Shown one piece after another: positions 12,901 to 25,410 of a stretch of DNA of 64,000 bases. The notes under the pieces are model-generated. The model did no database searches. It worked only from the letters and a program-made list of their open reading frames with translations, and was not told the origin of the DNA. The DNA comes from Brachypodius melanocephalos (taxonomy: Eukaryota > Chordata > Aves > Passeriformes > Pycnonotidae), in assembly GCA_013398615.1 (NCBI GenBank), contig VZSR01000479.1:2182740-2246739 (forward strand), in the 5' to 3' direction. Within the stretch, counting starts at the first letter, position 1. Every line of letters starts with the position of its first letter. The position numbers were made by a program, and so were the translations under genes.

Positions 12901-15900
12901 AGGCACAATATTCAGTATGTTCATGCAACCAGATATTCTGTTGAGGAAGCTTGTGTAATTCAAAAGAAAAAATAAACACTTAAAATGATGTGCAACCTTA
13001 TCCAAGGCATTTTAACACACCTCCTTTGCAGCATTGGGAAAGTGAAATTCAGAGGTGCCCGGACATAACCTCAGAAGAGGATGGGTCTGAAAGGCATCCT
13101 TCCTGTGGAATCCTGCAGTGGCCCCAGATAGCTTAGAGAGGTTTAATTTAAACCTCTGTGCATCAGCATTAGTTAATCTGGCCATTAAACTTTAGAGTTA
13201 TCCACTTCTGAGTAGCTCTGCTCTTTAGGTGATGTAATAAATCAAACCATGCCACACTAATGGAAAGCTAATGATGGCAGGTTAACCCGTTTTTTCCGCC
13301 TGGATTTCCCTGCTGCTGTGTCCAGTCAGGCTGTCAGCTCTACCATTACCCAGGAGATGAATCCAGCTATTTGGACAGTCCAGCCCTGCTCTCAGACTTT
13401 CATTAGTTTTCAGTACCTTCTACAGAGCTTCCCAATTTTACCACCAGCAGAACATACTGAAATCCATCCCTCAATTTAGCAAGGGGTAGTATCAAAGCAA
13501 CCAATCTTGGGTGTCTGGCAAACAGTTTGTAATGTTCAGGCCAGCTGACAAACAATTTCTCAAAATTCCTCCAGTGTCTTAAGCTAAATTTAAGCTTTTG
13601 AAACAGAAACAGTCAACTGTTTCTATGCACAGGGCAGAGAAAAAAAATTAACATATGTGTTTGCCTTACTCTCTCACTGTTTTGTTTCCCTGGAAAGAAC
13701 TTTGGCTCAAAGCTGCTGAGCAGCAAGTTCAGTGATCAAGACACTGGGGGGATGTTTCATTGCTGCCCAGGGCAAACCCACCACAGGGTTACAAAACCTG
13801 AGTCCTCACCTTTCCCACCAGCTTTTTCTCTTATCCAGTAGACACCATTGTCTGACACTTTTGTGCTGAATTTTGAACAGAACCAACAAGCATGATAAGA
13901 AAATTGATTTTTCTACACAGTGTTTTAGACAGTCACCTTTAATCCACCCAGAAACATCCAAATAGCAATAATTAATGAGTTAACCAATCATTGCCTAAGA
14001 AACTATTGACATGGGTTATCCAGTCACAAATTTTCCTCCCAATTAGAGTGGGAACTTCGAGCATTTTTCAGTCTTTGACTGTCAGGTTCCAAACTGTCCT
14101 GAAAGCAACAGGCACACTTTAAACCCTTTTCTTTCTCATTCCTTGCTGTTCTCAGCTGATAGGATTCACCTTAATTTCATCTCCTAACTGGTGAGGTTCA
14201 ACAGTAAGATAAATGTCTGGGTAGATCACAGACCAGTCCTCATTGCTCTGCATCACATACACTTGTTTATTCAATGTTAAGAAAACCAGGACAATTTTAA
14301 CCAAAAGCCTTCTAAAAAGAGAAGAATTCTATCAATCTCTTTTTGCTCCCACATCCACCCCACCCCACTCCCCTCAAAAAAAGGTTCGAATTTACTTTTC
14401 CTGGCTATACATGATTTCATAAATTTATTTAGTTTACACAAATATCTGCCCAATAAATGAAGAAAAAAAGGAACACTCTTTTTTCTCCCCCTGCACAGCC
14501 ACCACTTCCCTGTGTAGAGACCACCAGCACCTGAGCAAAGTGTGAGGGTGCTTTGTCTCTTCCCTCACTGAGGAGAGGGCAATAGCTAAAGTATGCTCGG
14601 TCTAAGACTAAAAAAAACTTGACACCAGACAGCAATAACAGCATGAAAACGTGCTTTGCTTTTCTTCCTTTCGTTGCAAATGAAATGTTTTGGAGCAGGT
14701 TATGGTGGGTGTGTGGTAATACATTCATCTACTGCAGGAACACAGCAGCAGGAGAGCAAAGTGTCTTCACTCCTGTCAGCTCTCCTGAAATGCTCTGTGC
14801 ACAGCAAAAACCAATCCCATGTTGGATGATGGAAGAGGAAAGCTCCCTGAGAGCCTGGGGTGTCACAGAGCCAATAACTGTGCAGCCCAATGTGCCCAAA
14901 GAATGGTGTGGGTGGGGAAAAACCTGACAGCATTTCCCTCTACAGATGGCTCTGAAAAACACATGCATGGATTGAAACAGCTCAGCCTGCACAGCATGGG
15001 CAGCATGACACCTCTGTGGATGGCGTTTAACCTCTCTTGTTTCATTGGTTTTCTTTGATGTAAGATGGTCTGATGGCATCAGAGAGCAGTCCTTACCCCT
15101 CTCCCTGGTTTTAGCTCTGCATAGCAGCTGGGATATGACTCAGGGAAGAAAACTGAAGAGGCTACTGTCTTGCTCTTCCTTTAGTTCTTCAGATTTCTTT
15201 GAGCCACGCTCTCAAAAAATATAGCTCTAGCCTTTATTTGGAGAAGGCAGAATCACAGTCAGAGAAAAGATGACTCCTGAATATTTCCTCACCCAGGTGA
15301 GAGCAAGTGTCAAGAGGTAAAGCTGACTCAACCCTCCACACAGCTGTAACAAACACACCAGAAATATTTCCAGGCTTTTGCATGCTCCATGAGCTGGGGA
15401 ACAGCTGTAAGCTACCAGCATTCTGGCCACAACATCTGTCACACATAAATACACAACAGCACCTACATTCATAATCATAAAAGTAAGAACTGTCATGCTC
15501 TTAATTGCCTTGTTTTCAGTTGTTTATATTTCCTAACTCGAGCTGTTTGCAAGAACGTTCATTTACAGGAGTCTGCCCCTCAGGGAATTTATCAGAAAAA
15601 AATACCTCCCTTAGCAGGATTTTGAGACACTCACATTGGAATCTGTACAAATAAAGGACTGTAGGGAATAAATATAAATCAAATGTTGGCTTTGGAAAGG
15701 GGGAAGAACAACGATGAGCAGAGTAGTGGAGAGCTGTGAGGGTAAGATATGAAAGGGAACAGGAACTGAAGGTTTTAACTCAAATGTCAAAATCAAGAAA
15801 AAGGTGAGTAAGGGAATAAAATTGAGGAGATACAAACTGGTAGATGAAATCAGCTCTGGGAAAAGGAGATAGAAGGATATCAGAGAGACTTTGAGGACCA

Positions 15901-18900
15901 GGGTAGAAAGCCAAAGTCCCGGCAAAACACCTGCTGTTCACTGTTAGAAATTACCTGTGAAATCCACTGCTGTACTTCCTCAGTATTTTCTTGAAAAGAT
16001 GCCAATATTTGGCTTGTTGTGCTAATGCATAACTGCACATTACAGTCTTCAATTTTTTCTTGCCTTAGGGAATGCACAGGACAAAAATGCTTTGTGCTTC
16101 TGTCAGGAGGCTGTTAGAAAATAAGAACAGATTAGGTCAGATGAGAAGTGTAATCTGTTATTCTGTCTCAGCATGGAAGACATTTTATAAGTATGGGAAA
16201 AGCATAAAACAAGCAAGTATAGATAATACTTTTGTAAGTATAATATCCCAATCTCCTGAGATAGAGTTTGCATCTCCATCATGGTGTTTAATAGCCCTTG
16301 ATGAGTCCATGATTTTGTCTAACTGCTGAATGCTCCTTTTATACTTTTGATATATAAAAAAATTCCAAGTTACACACTTGAATTATGCATGGCATGTAAA
16401 ACACAGCATTTTGGTTCAAATTTGCCTTATAAGAGTTTCAGTAGTTGCCCATTGGCTCTTCTGTTACAAGAGGTGATGAATAATCAGTCCTTATTTGCAT
16501 TCATTGAGAGACCTTCATTGTGTGCTTGGTTCAGTTGTTTCTTTTCTAAGTTTTAGTCCATTTAATTTTTCCACACAGAGAATTCATTCCGATCTTATTA
16601 TCATTGCATTATTCTTCTCCATCTCTTTTCCAGGCCTGAAATATCCTTGCCATATTAAAGAGGGAGACCACCCTCTAAAATTGTGTCTTCTCTTTTCAGT
16701 TGTTTTTTAATTAGATGGGCACTTTTTCAGAATAATCCATATAACTGCTCAAAATCTCAGAATAATGCAGTGAAAACAACAGCATTTCTGAAGTTACATG
16801 CAGGTATCACTTTAGAATTAGCAAATTCATCTGCCCTTCTACAGATTCACTGAAATTCATCTGCCATTTTTTGCACAGCAACTCACAGCAGCAAGGTCGA
16901 GTTTCACTGTTAATGAGTGTTATTTTAAATTTTTAAACTTTACCACCTTTCTATTTGTTCCCTGAAAACACAGAATAAAGATGCCTTGAATGATTTGGAC
17001 AAGAAAATTTCCACCTGAAATCTTCCTCAAATGTCCATTGCCTTTCCTTTGCTTTTAATAAGCCATTATTCTGTAGGAGCAAGGATTCTTTTGAGATTAC
17101 AGCTTGATTTAAAGCATATAGCAAAAAAAAAAAAATATCATAAGCTTTGGAAATCTGCATGTGGAACACCAGCCAAGTCATGCTTAACTACGTTTCTTTT
17201 AGGTGCTTTGAAAATTGCCAGTGTGTTTGTAATTATGCATTTATATGATTTCCTTCTACAATCCCATGTGAACTCCTTTCCATTGCTACTATTTTTTTCC
17301 CTTACTACAGATTTTTTTTAGTACAGAAGACACTTGATTACAGACATGGTCCTTTTTAAATTCTATTTGTAGAAGCTGGAGAGTGTAGAATAAAAAAGAT
17401 TGAGATTTCAGGGAAGAGATGAGTACTATGAGGAACTGAGATATTTTACCTTTTCTGAGAGTTTGCCCACAGTGTTGGTGGGAGTGATTAGTTCCATTTG
17501 TTCAAACTGTTCCCAAACTGCACAGCTCACCTGAAGGCTTTCTGCCCTCATGGAAATAGTTCAATACCCAAATTCTGTGCATATTTTTTGGTACTCACAA
17601 GCACATCAAAGATGATGGGAGATGAGTTCTAAGTGTACAAATCACTACATAATGCTAAATATTTGGGGTAGACAGAAGAAAGGTGATAAATATCTGAAAT
17701 GGAACACTCATAGGGAATTCTGGCATTAATCTCTAATGTACTTTTATTCCCAACTCAAAAGGTAGATAACGCTAGTATCATTCATCTCAAAGAGGTTTTG
17801 TGAAAGTTCATTAAAGTTTTTGAAGGACTTACACACCTTAGTGGTAAATATGATAAACATCATTTAAAAGCTCATGACAAAATTAGCAACTCTGACTTGG
17901 GACCTGCATTTGAACACTAAAAATAATATGAGACAGCAAGGGAAGTTCAAGGACAAAAAAATACAGAGCAAAACGCTTCCTTTTCTGTTTTACTCACTAA
18001 ATGAAACAGGCATGTAGAAGCAGTAACAGAATGCTAAAGATTTAGAAGTTCCAAAGGAATGGTGTACAACTCTAGTTCAAAAATGCAGAAATTTGTGAAG
18101 GCTGGACTAAAACACAGCAGTGATGTCCCCAGAAAATCATTTTGTACAAACATGATGCACAAAGTGCACACCTCTCCTTCTAATTGAAACATTCAGTTTA
18201 CGAGTGCAGATAGACCAATGTAGTCTTACACTAATTATTTCAGGACAAATACTGGAGTCTGACTCATTAATTAGATAAAACTTTCACTGAATCTAAGCTG
18301 GCTCTTTGCTTCTCCAGCCTGCAGGATGCAGCCTATCCTGTGTTAGTTTTCTTTTTTCTCAGACTTCCCAAGGACATGGAGATATGGTTTATACAGCAGA
18401 GAATTGAACACACTTTTTATCAATTCAAGCATTTTAAAGAGATAATTCTTTGCTCTGCTCCCTAGGCATTATTCAACTTTTAATTGGTACATTTGCAACT
18501 CTTTCAGCAGGACACAGTCACCTTTGCTTTAACTGCTACGTAACAAACAAAGCAGACTGACTGCCCACCTGATTTTTGCCTGCTGTGCTAAATCAAGGGC
18601 TGGTCTGTGCATTTTGGGAAGGTTTTCACAGAGGGCAGGAAGCATTGCATGCATCTGCCCATGCACAATGCCTCTGCTCCTGTTGTCCTTCAGCAGGTGC
18701 TTCAGATATTTCCTTTCATACCTCACTGGATTTGCTGGCTGGTGAGCACTCAGAATCAGGAGTGTCTTCAACCTATCATTTTTGTGAAGCCCTGTGGCTG
18801 TTGTAATAAAGGGGAAAATGTGTGTTGAACAGAAGTATCTAGCCAAGCAGAAGAAAACAGGTGGTTTCAAGCACTTGCAAGAAAAACAGGAAGGATAAAA

Positions 18901-21900
18901 TTCATTAAAAAATACCCCAAAACCTGAAAAAGAGATGACACAATCATCTCCCAGCTCAGTGGAGACCTGTATTTTATTTGTTGTTCTGCAAGAGCAGTTT
19001 GAACCTGTTTGCAAGACAGGATCAGCTCAGCATTTTCAAACTTATCTGCTAAGAGAGTTTCACTATGCCATGCCTTGATATAATATGCAGGAATGTAAAT
19101 GAACCTTCCCTCTTCTGACTGTAGAACTCCAACTACACAGGCAGATATCCAGCAAGAAAAGTAAAAATAATAACTGCTCAGGCAGTTGCTACAAAAAGGC
19201 AGCACCTCCAACATGTGGAAATGAGAATTTTCAGACCAGTACCAAGAGCCCCTCTGCAAAGAGGAGTCGAACAGAAGGTAGTGTGAATATTATCAGGTCC
19301 CCAAAAACGAACCCTTCAATGAGTTCCAGCTCTCACCTCAACAGGATGGAGAATAATTGAAGAAACTCCTAAATTAAAGCTGATTATTACATCACCCAAC
19401 CAATAACTTAGTTAGAAATTCAAAATCTGCCAGAAAGAATTCCAGATGAAGTACTGATCTCACAGACAACTTACAGAAGTTGTCTTCTGAAATGCTCTTT
19501 TGGAATATCAAAGAGACAAATTTCAGTATCTTTTCTCACCACCAGTGGTGCCCTGAGACCTCAAAAATTCCCTCTGGTGAGTTTAGCAATGTACTACATC
19601 AAGTGCAATACAGATATTGAACACTGGAGTCCCAGTGGAAGACTGATCTCTATTGTCTGACCCACCAAAAGGACAGAGATGAGATGTACTAATGCTATTT
19701 CATAGCTGTGGACAGTACCCCTGGCTGCAGATATTGCTACATATTTCATCCACATGCCAAATTTTAATTTCTTTTCTAAAAGGAGAAAGAAATACATTTT
19801 CTTTTATGCAGGCACCTAAATTTAAGACACAGAGATAGATGCCTAAAAGAGAAATGGGCAGACTCCATGTGGAGTTTAAATTGTCTTCTGGCCACTTTGT
19901 GGCAATCAAATAAATCCTTACTGTCCACTGTGACCCCAAAACACTCCCTGTTTTTCAACCTGAGCTTCCAAACCTTATCATGGCTGCAGGTAAGTGCTAT
20001 CAGCAACGCTTTCCTTCAGCTCACCAGGAGAGATTATACACATACATGCAAGAAAAGAGGGAACAAATTATTCCATTTAGCAGATTCTGTTCACATTCTC
20101 AGCTTGCAATGTATTTTTTCATCTAAGGCTTTCTAAAAACAAAACAAAAAAAATCCTTCAGCAGGTCAGTCAAGAACTCTTTGCATTCTGCTCACTGACA
20201 TTGTTTTCAAATGTTTAAAAGGAAAAGAAAATATCCCATGCCAGTCAATCTAATTTTCTGTTCAAACTAAACTGTAGTATTGAGAGGCACTGCTACTCCT
20301 GTCAATCACCTTTTCTAACCTGAGGAAAAGCAGAAGTTACTGACTGACACCAAGTAAAATTTCTTACATTCTCTCCTCACAATCCAAAAGGCTTTGGGAG
20401 TTTAAAGTCTCGAATCAGTGTCACTATGAGGTATTTCTAAGAAGTAGGCAAAGAAGAAAAAGCAATCAACCCACTCAAGATTACCTGCCTTCATTTTAGG
20501 TGTGGCCCACAGCAAATTTCTAATCATAGGCACTGCCTGCCAGCTCCAAAGGACACATCATGTCCAAGCCCATATTCTTTTTTAATTACATGAGTGAACA
20601 ATCTTGCCTCACTTGAACTTAGAAAGGTAGAGATTTAAATATCAAACCAAAAAAATACAGTTTTAACTTCATATTTCCTGAAACAAATATTCCTTTTCTG
20701 ACAAAAACAAGATGAGTTGAGAGTTCCTGAGCTGTTTTGTCTTTCCTCCATGGGCACCTACCTACCTATCACTCATCTTTTCAGTAATTCAGGTTGTGAA
20801 TCTCCAGAGAAAGCGATGAACCAACTCTTCTGAGTTAAACAAAATATATGTAGCCAATAAGGGACAAATACGATATTTGTTATTTTATACATAAATGTGC
20901 TATATATAAAACCATAAACTCTAAAATTGAGAAAATAATTTAGTCCAGTCATCCTGAAATAATGTTTGGGCCAAGTATATTCTGCCCAGGTTTGCAAGCT
21001 TCCTATTTATTATTTTAAAGGGGCAGCTTGTCTTGTCAATGCTGATTGTCAGAATCAACTCTGAAATTCTTGCAGCATCTTCTCACTAATTTTGCAAAGT
21101 TTAAGCCCCCAAAACCGTGTGATGCAGAGGCTGCAGTTATTATTCAGCTGGTTTCTGCACGGTGGGTGAGGCCAGGCTGCAGTGAGGGCTCTGCACAGCT
21201 GACGGGAGCACTCAGGCTCAGCATGGATCACCCTGCAGAAATTCTCTGCCTTCTCCTGAGGGTCCTCTGCTGCACAGGACTTCTCTAAAAAGGAATGGAT
21301 TTCATTCTGTCAAAGGAGACAAAAAAGTGCATCGCAGATACTCCATCAGCAGTTATTCAAACAGCTCAGCTCCATATTTCATGCCTTTCACCTGACCTTG
21401 GCCCTCTGAGGCTGCAGTACAGGAGGGCTTTGGGTATCTTCAGCCCACAATTGTCCCTACAATATCTACTCAGTTCAGCCATGACACTGAACATCCACGT
21501 TTGTTCCTCTAGATGAAATATATCCCAGGTAGAGAATGAAGTTAGTGGCATTATCTAGTTTTTATTGCCTCATATGTTTTACACTTAACATTACTTCTTG
21601 GTGCCCATTTCAGTGATTGATTCAATTAGGATTGTGTGCTGTGGAGCATTATTTCTGATGAGCATATTCCTGTAGGAGCTGAGGAACATCTACCCAGAAA
21701 TTACCTCTGTGAGAAGAAACAGAAAACCAATGAACACACACACACAAAGCCAGGAATTTTAAAGGTTATTGAATCAGTTATGCTACCTTTAAATACATAT
21801 TCATGAAAACATCTGCAGATGCTGTCAAATTCTCATAGAAGTTTAGACTACATTTTTGGAGTGATTATAAGGTCTATAGATTTGAAAATATTGAGAAATG

Positions 21901-23161
21901 TAAGAAGATAATAAATACAGTGAAGTGAAAAGAAAATGGCAAATCTCCTTCTGGGTCAGAGTGAGTGGGAGTGCTGAATTTCACTGCATCTTTCACAACC
22001 CTTTTCCTGACCCTTACACAAAGGACAAGCCTTTGGAATAGCCTCCAAATTGTCTATCTAGACACATTGGGGCTTTTATTAAATGACTACATGTACAGGC
22101 CTGAATTACCTGCTCTAACTAGTCTAAAACAATTTAAATGAAGCATTTCTTTTAGGAAGAGCAACTAAATATACTTTTGCTATGCTCTTAAAACTGTGGA
22201 AAAGACAATTCCCAAAAGTAAAGACTAAAACAAAGGTGGCCTCTCCTCTCTCCCCTTTGAAATCTGTCAGACAGCACAATATTCTCTTCTGCAGCCTGAA
22301 TTTCCACCTGCAGAGGACTTTCTTCACATCATCATAAATTACATTTATCAGTGTGATTCCTGACCTGTAAGGCAGATCAAAATTAAATGCTTCCAAAGCT
22401 CTCATTAATTAGGCCCGGAGATGCATCCATAGGTTGTGATTTAGCAAATATTCTGCACCTGCAAATAAGACATGTGTTTGGGGAATATCGTGTTTAGGCA
22501 AGATGTTTTAGCTGCCTGACAATCCAGGTTGATCTGTGTTAAGTGCTGTCATCTCAGAAACAGGGTGCAAGTCATGTCCTGACATTCTGCTCTGGAAACA
22601 AAGTGAGCTTGCTCCTTTTCTAAAATGAGGCTGGGCTCTGGAAGGATGCTCATGGCCATGGGCAGGTGTGGGCAGCAATAAATAATATGGACTTATTTAG
22701 GGAGCCTGAACACCTCTGGCATTTTTCAGGAGATGTCTTACACATGTTATGCAATAATTATGACCTGGCAAAGCAGGTGCCAATCATCAGGCAGGGGCAG
22801 CTGTAATAAAACCCTATGAACAAGCTCTGCAGGTAAGGTGACAAGGATTTGTTTTGGCAAACAAAAATGAGCACCATTGAAAAGAAATTCCTGGGCCAGG
22901 TGAAAATTACCACAGTAGAGAAGAAAAAGAGGAAAAATGCAATAAAACTCACGTTTCACTTTATTCTCTGCCCTAAGAACCACCACGAGCAAAAGTCCTG
23001 GGTATTGCTTGACTGCATCACTCACCAAAAGCATTTGTTAACAGCTGGTATTTCATTTCCTAATTTCATGCACAGGGAGCTGACACTGCTTTACATCTTC
23101 TAAACTCTCTCCAGGAAGACAATGTGCAGAATGGAGGACCTGAGCTGTGATCTCCTATCAT
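9973..23161. other. Gene-free unique sequence, 13 kb
   Basis: No coding exon, RNA gene or named repeat could be supported. The stretch contains a C-rich run with G-quadruplex potential on the minus strand (14348-14373), a purine-rich block (about 15640-15930) and short A-runs such as 17121-17133. Open frames of up to 161 codons (18529-19014, minus) overlap others in different frames and have no domain-like features. Several isolated acceptor-like sites (ending at 10947 and 16633) lack partner donors around a conserved-looking frame. Confidence 0.55.
14348..14373 (-). other. G-quadruplex motif (minus strand)
   Basis: The plus strand carries four C-runs of 3, 4, 4 and 4 separated by spacers of 7, 1 and 3 nt. 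The minus strand therefore satisfies the usual G3+N1-7 quadruplex pattern. The surroundings are AT-rich. No gene start or CpG cluster is attached. Confidence 0.65.
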
Positions 23162-23413
23162 TGTAAGGGTGAACAAGACACATAGAGTGTCACAATAGAA
23201 TCTCTTCAGAAAGCTCTTTATTATGGCTGCATGCTCTCTTTTATACAGTCTCTGCAAATCTCGAGGGCAACTTCTAATTGGTTAATAGCTTTCTTGTTAT
23301 TTATTCTATTGGTTAGTAAAAGGTATTTTACTAGTCCATCAAATCTATCTATTCTCAGATTGTTTACTTATTTTCTTTACTGATTCTCATGGGACAAATC
23401 CCTTGTTATTACA
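23162..23413 (-). mobile_element. Solo LTR of an endogenous retrovirus (LTR B)
   Basis: On the minus strand the segment begins TGTAA and ends TTACA, a perfect 5-bp terminal inverted repeat of the TG...CA type. Inside, in order, are two CCAAT boxes (23308-23312 and 23277-23281, each read as ATTGG on plus), a TATAAAA box (23239-23245) and AATAAA (23217-23222), with about 55 bp to the 3' end. At about 252 bp it is short for an ERV LTR but within range for small avian LTRs. Flanks do not show a convincing target-site duplication, so either the outer boundary is wrong or the duplication has decayed. No retroviral coding sequence adjoins it. Family not assigned. Confidence 0.65.
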
Positions 23414-25349
23414 GGTGGTCTTATTTTTCACCCTCAGAATAGATTGTTGTGTTAAAATAACTTCTCATTCTCCAAACAGCTTCATATGGGAACTTACAGA
23501 TTACTTGTTAGCTGCACTCAGAAGAAATGACAGGGCAGCTTTTTACCCTGTTCCTACAATCTCCCTCAGTGCTGCTGGCCCTGCAGGGCTGTGAGCAGAT
23601 GGGGATCAGAGGCAAACTGGAATCAGCAATCCAGTCCTCTGAAATGTGAGTGCTCTTTCCTCCTCACTCTAATTACCACACTTCAGTGGCTGAAATGAAG
23701 TGATCCAGTAGGCTCAGACCTATTTTTCTAGATACCAACCTGTCAGTGAAAAATTTTAATCCTCCTTATAGCCCGGTTTGTTTTCTCCCTGCAAGGATTG
23801 TAGTTTACAGAACCGATTTCTCTGTTAGGATTCCACCACAGGACAGGGCAGGACAGCAAGGCAAGCAGAGCTTTAGGCTGCCCTGGACAGTAATGTTGCA
23901 GATCTGGGTAATGAACCCAGCTCAGGATATCAGAGATACATCTGAGCTCACATCTGAAATCTAAGCAATGATTCAAGCTATTTTTTCACCCAGGTTACCA
24001 CAGTGTATAATACATTACTTAAATAATGCTACATTCTTAATATAAATTAGAAGTATGCTGAAAATCAGGGATGATTCTAATTTCTGAATATCCTTAGGCT
24101 GAAAAGACGAGCAGCATGAAAATTTAAATCATTACATTCACTTTCATTGATTTTGCACTATGCTTCTGTCAACTCAATGTGCCTGCTATCTATACCCTGG
24201 AAAGAAAAATAGTTACTAGTTGTCTTTATTACTTTCTGAGCTTTTCTACCTTTCAGTCTTGCACTGAGCCTGTATTACTCATGTAATTCTTGCTTAGAAG
24301 AAACTCTTGATAATAGAGCATCTGCCCAAACTTCATCTACACACACAAGTATTTACCAGTAAGTAAAGAACCAGGTTAGTAAAAAACTATATTAAACAGG
24401 AAAGGCTTTCTTTTGTTACTAGAAATTACATCTTATGAATGGGAATTACATAAAATGTGAAATGACATAAAATGTTAAATAACATGTTTTCTTTATTATC
24501 CTCAATGCATTCCCTATCCGAGTGACAAGTTGGCTGCATGCACAGAAATTTGTTTATGAGAGATTACAGGTATTCATGTCTGTGCACCATCCAAGATGAA
24601 ATCAATTGAACCTTGACAGTAATCCTTCACCTCCCCCTGGCAGTTTTTAATTAATCAGTCAATGTTTTGGAGCAGGTACTTTGTTACTCTATGAACTCTG
24701 AAGCCTTAGGACTTGTAACGACCTAAGTGGGGAAAATTAATTCCTTTTCCAAAAATGGAGGGAATTGATGTTTCAATATTCAATACAAAAAGAAAACATG
24801 ATAATGGTAAGATAATTAATGAAAATAATGCTGAACAATAACAGTAGAAAATCATAAGCACAACACAAGGAAAATCTTAGATACAGGGACTTAATAGAGA
24901 GAAATTTACTCTTCTAGCAAAGGACAGAAACTCCATACAGAAAATTAGGAGAAATGTTGTTTACTTATAGATTTTTGTTGTAAGTAAAGTCAGCTGATTG
25001 AAGCTGCACTGGCTTGCATCCCTCCCAAGCTAACAGCCAGAATGGATCCAGCATTTGATTATAACATTAACAGGCACTGAGCTCACGAGCGCCTTCCTCT
25101 CCTCCTTGCATTGATGGAATTCCAGAAGGTTCATTGTAGTTATCCTTACTTTATAAGAGAACAGGTATGAGCAGGAGGGATTTTTATTGTTTTCTCCATA
25201 TGTTGTGTATGCTATAACAGGTACTTATTTATTCCATCAAAATACTCTGCATATTTTGGATAATGATTTGCCAGAAGTCTGAAATCTGCCAGTGCAATTC
25301 AACAACAAAAAAACCTCAATGGAAGATACAGAAAATATAGTTGTGAAAT

Positions 25350-25410
25350 GTAAAACACTGAGCTAGGTGCATGGCCAGAACTAGAACCCAGGCTTGTGCA
25401 TAACAAAAGG
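25350..25410 (-). repeat. MIR/CORE-SINE-like relic (tRNA-derived part)
   Basis: The minus strand reads CCTGGGTTCTAGTTCTGG, then a short spacer, then CACCTAGCTCAGTG. This matches the MIR layout: a tRNA-like B box (GGTTCNANNC), a GGCTCTGCCAC-like stretch, then CTAGCTGTGTG. Only about 60 bp are recognisable and the match is diverged, as expected of an insertion shared across amniotes. The call rests on remembered family structure, not an alignment. A chance match is possible. Confidence 0.45.

Noticed and set aside
14383..14390. GGTTCGAA, a tRNA B-box-like word
   Set aside because: No A box at the right distance and no cloverleaf. The upstream sequence is a C-rich run.
16600..16710. Acceptor ending at 16633 followed by 25 open codons
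   Set aside because: Short and unrecognised. Such sites are frequent by chance in AT- and pyrimidine-rich DNA.
18529..19014. 161-codon open frame on the minus strand
   Set aside because: Overlaps another long frame (18867-19259) in a different phase, has no recognisable motif, and is chance-sized.
19975..19995. Ideal donor CAG|GTAAGTG near 19989
   Set aside because: The upstream frame has no recognisable protein and no acceptor delimits an exon.
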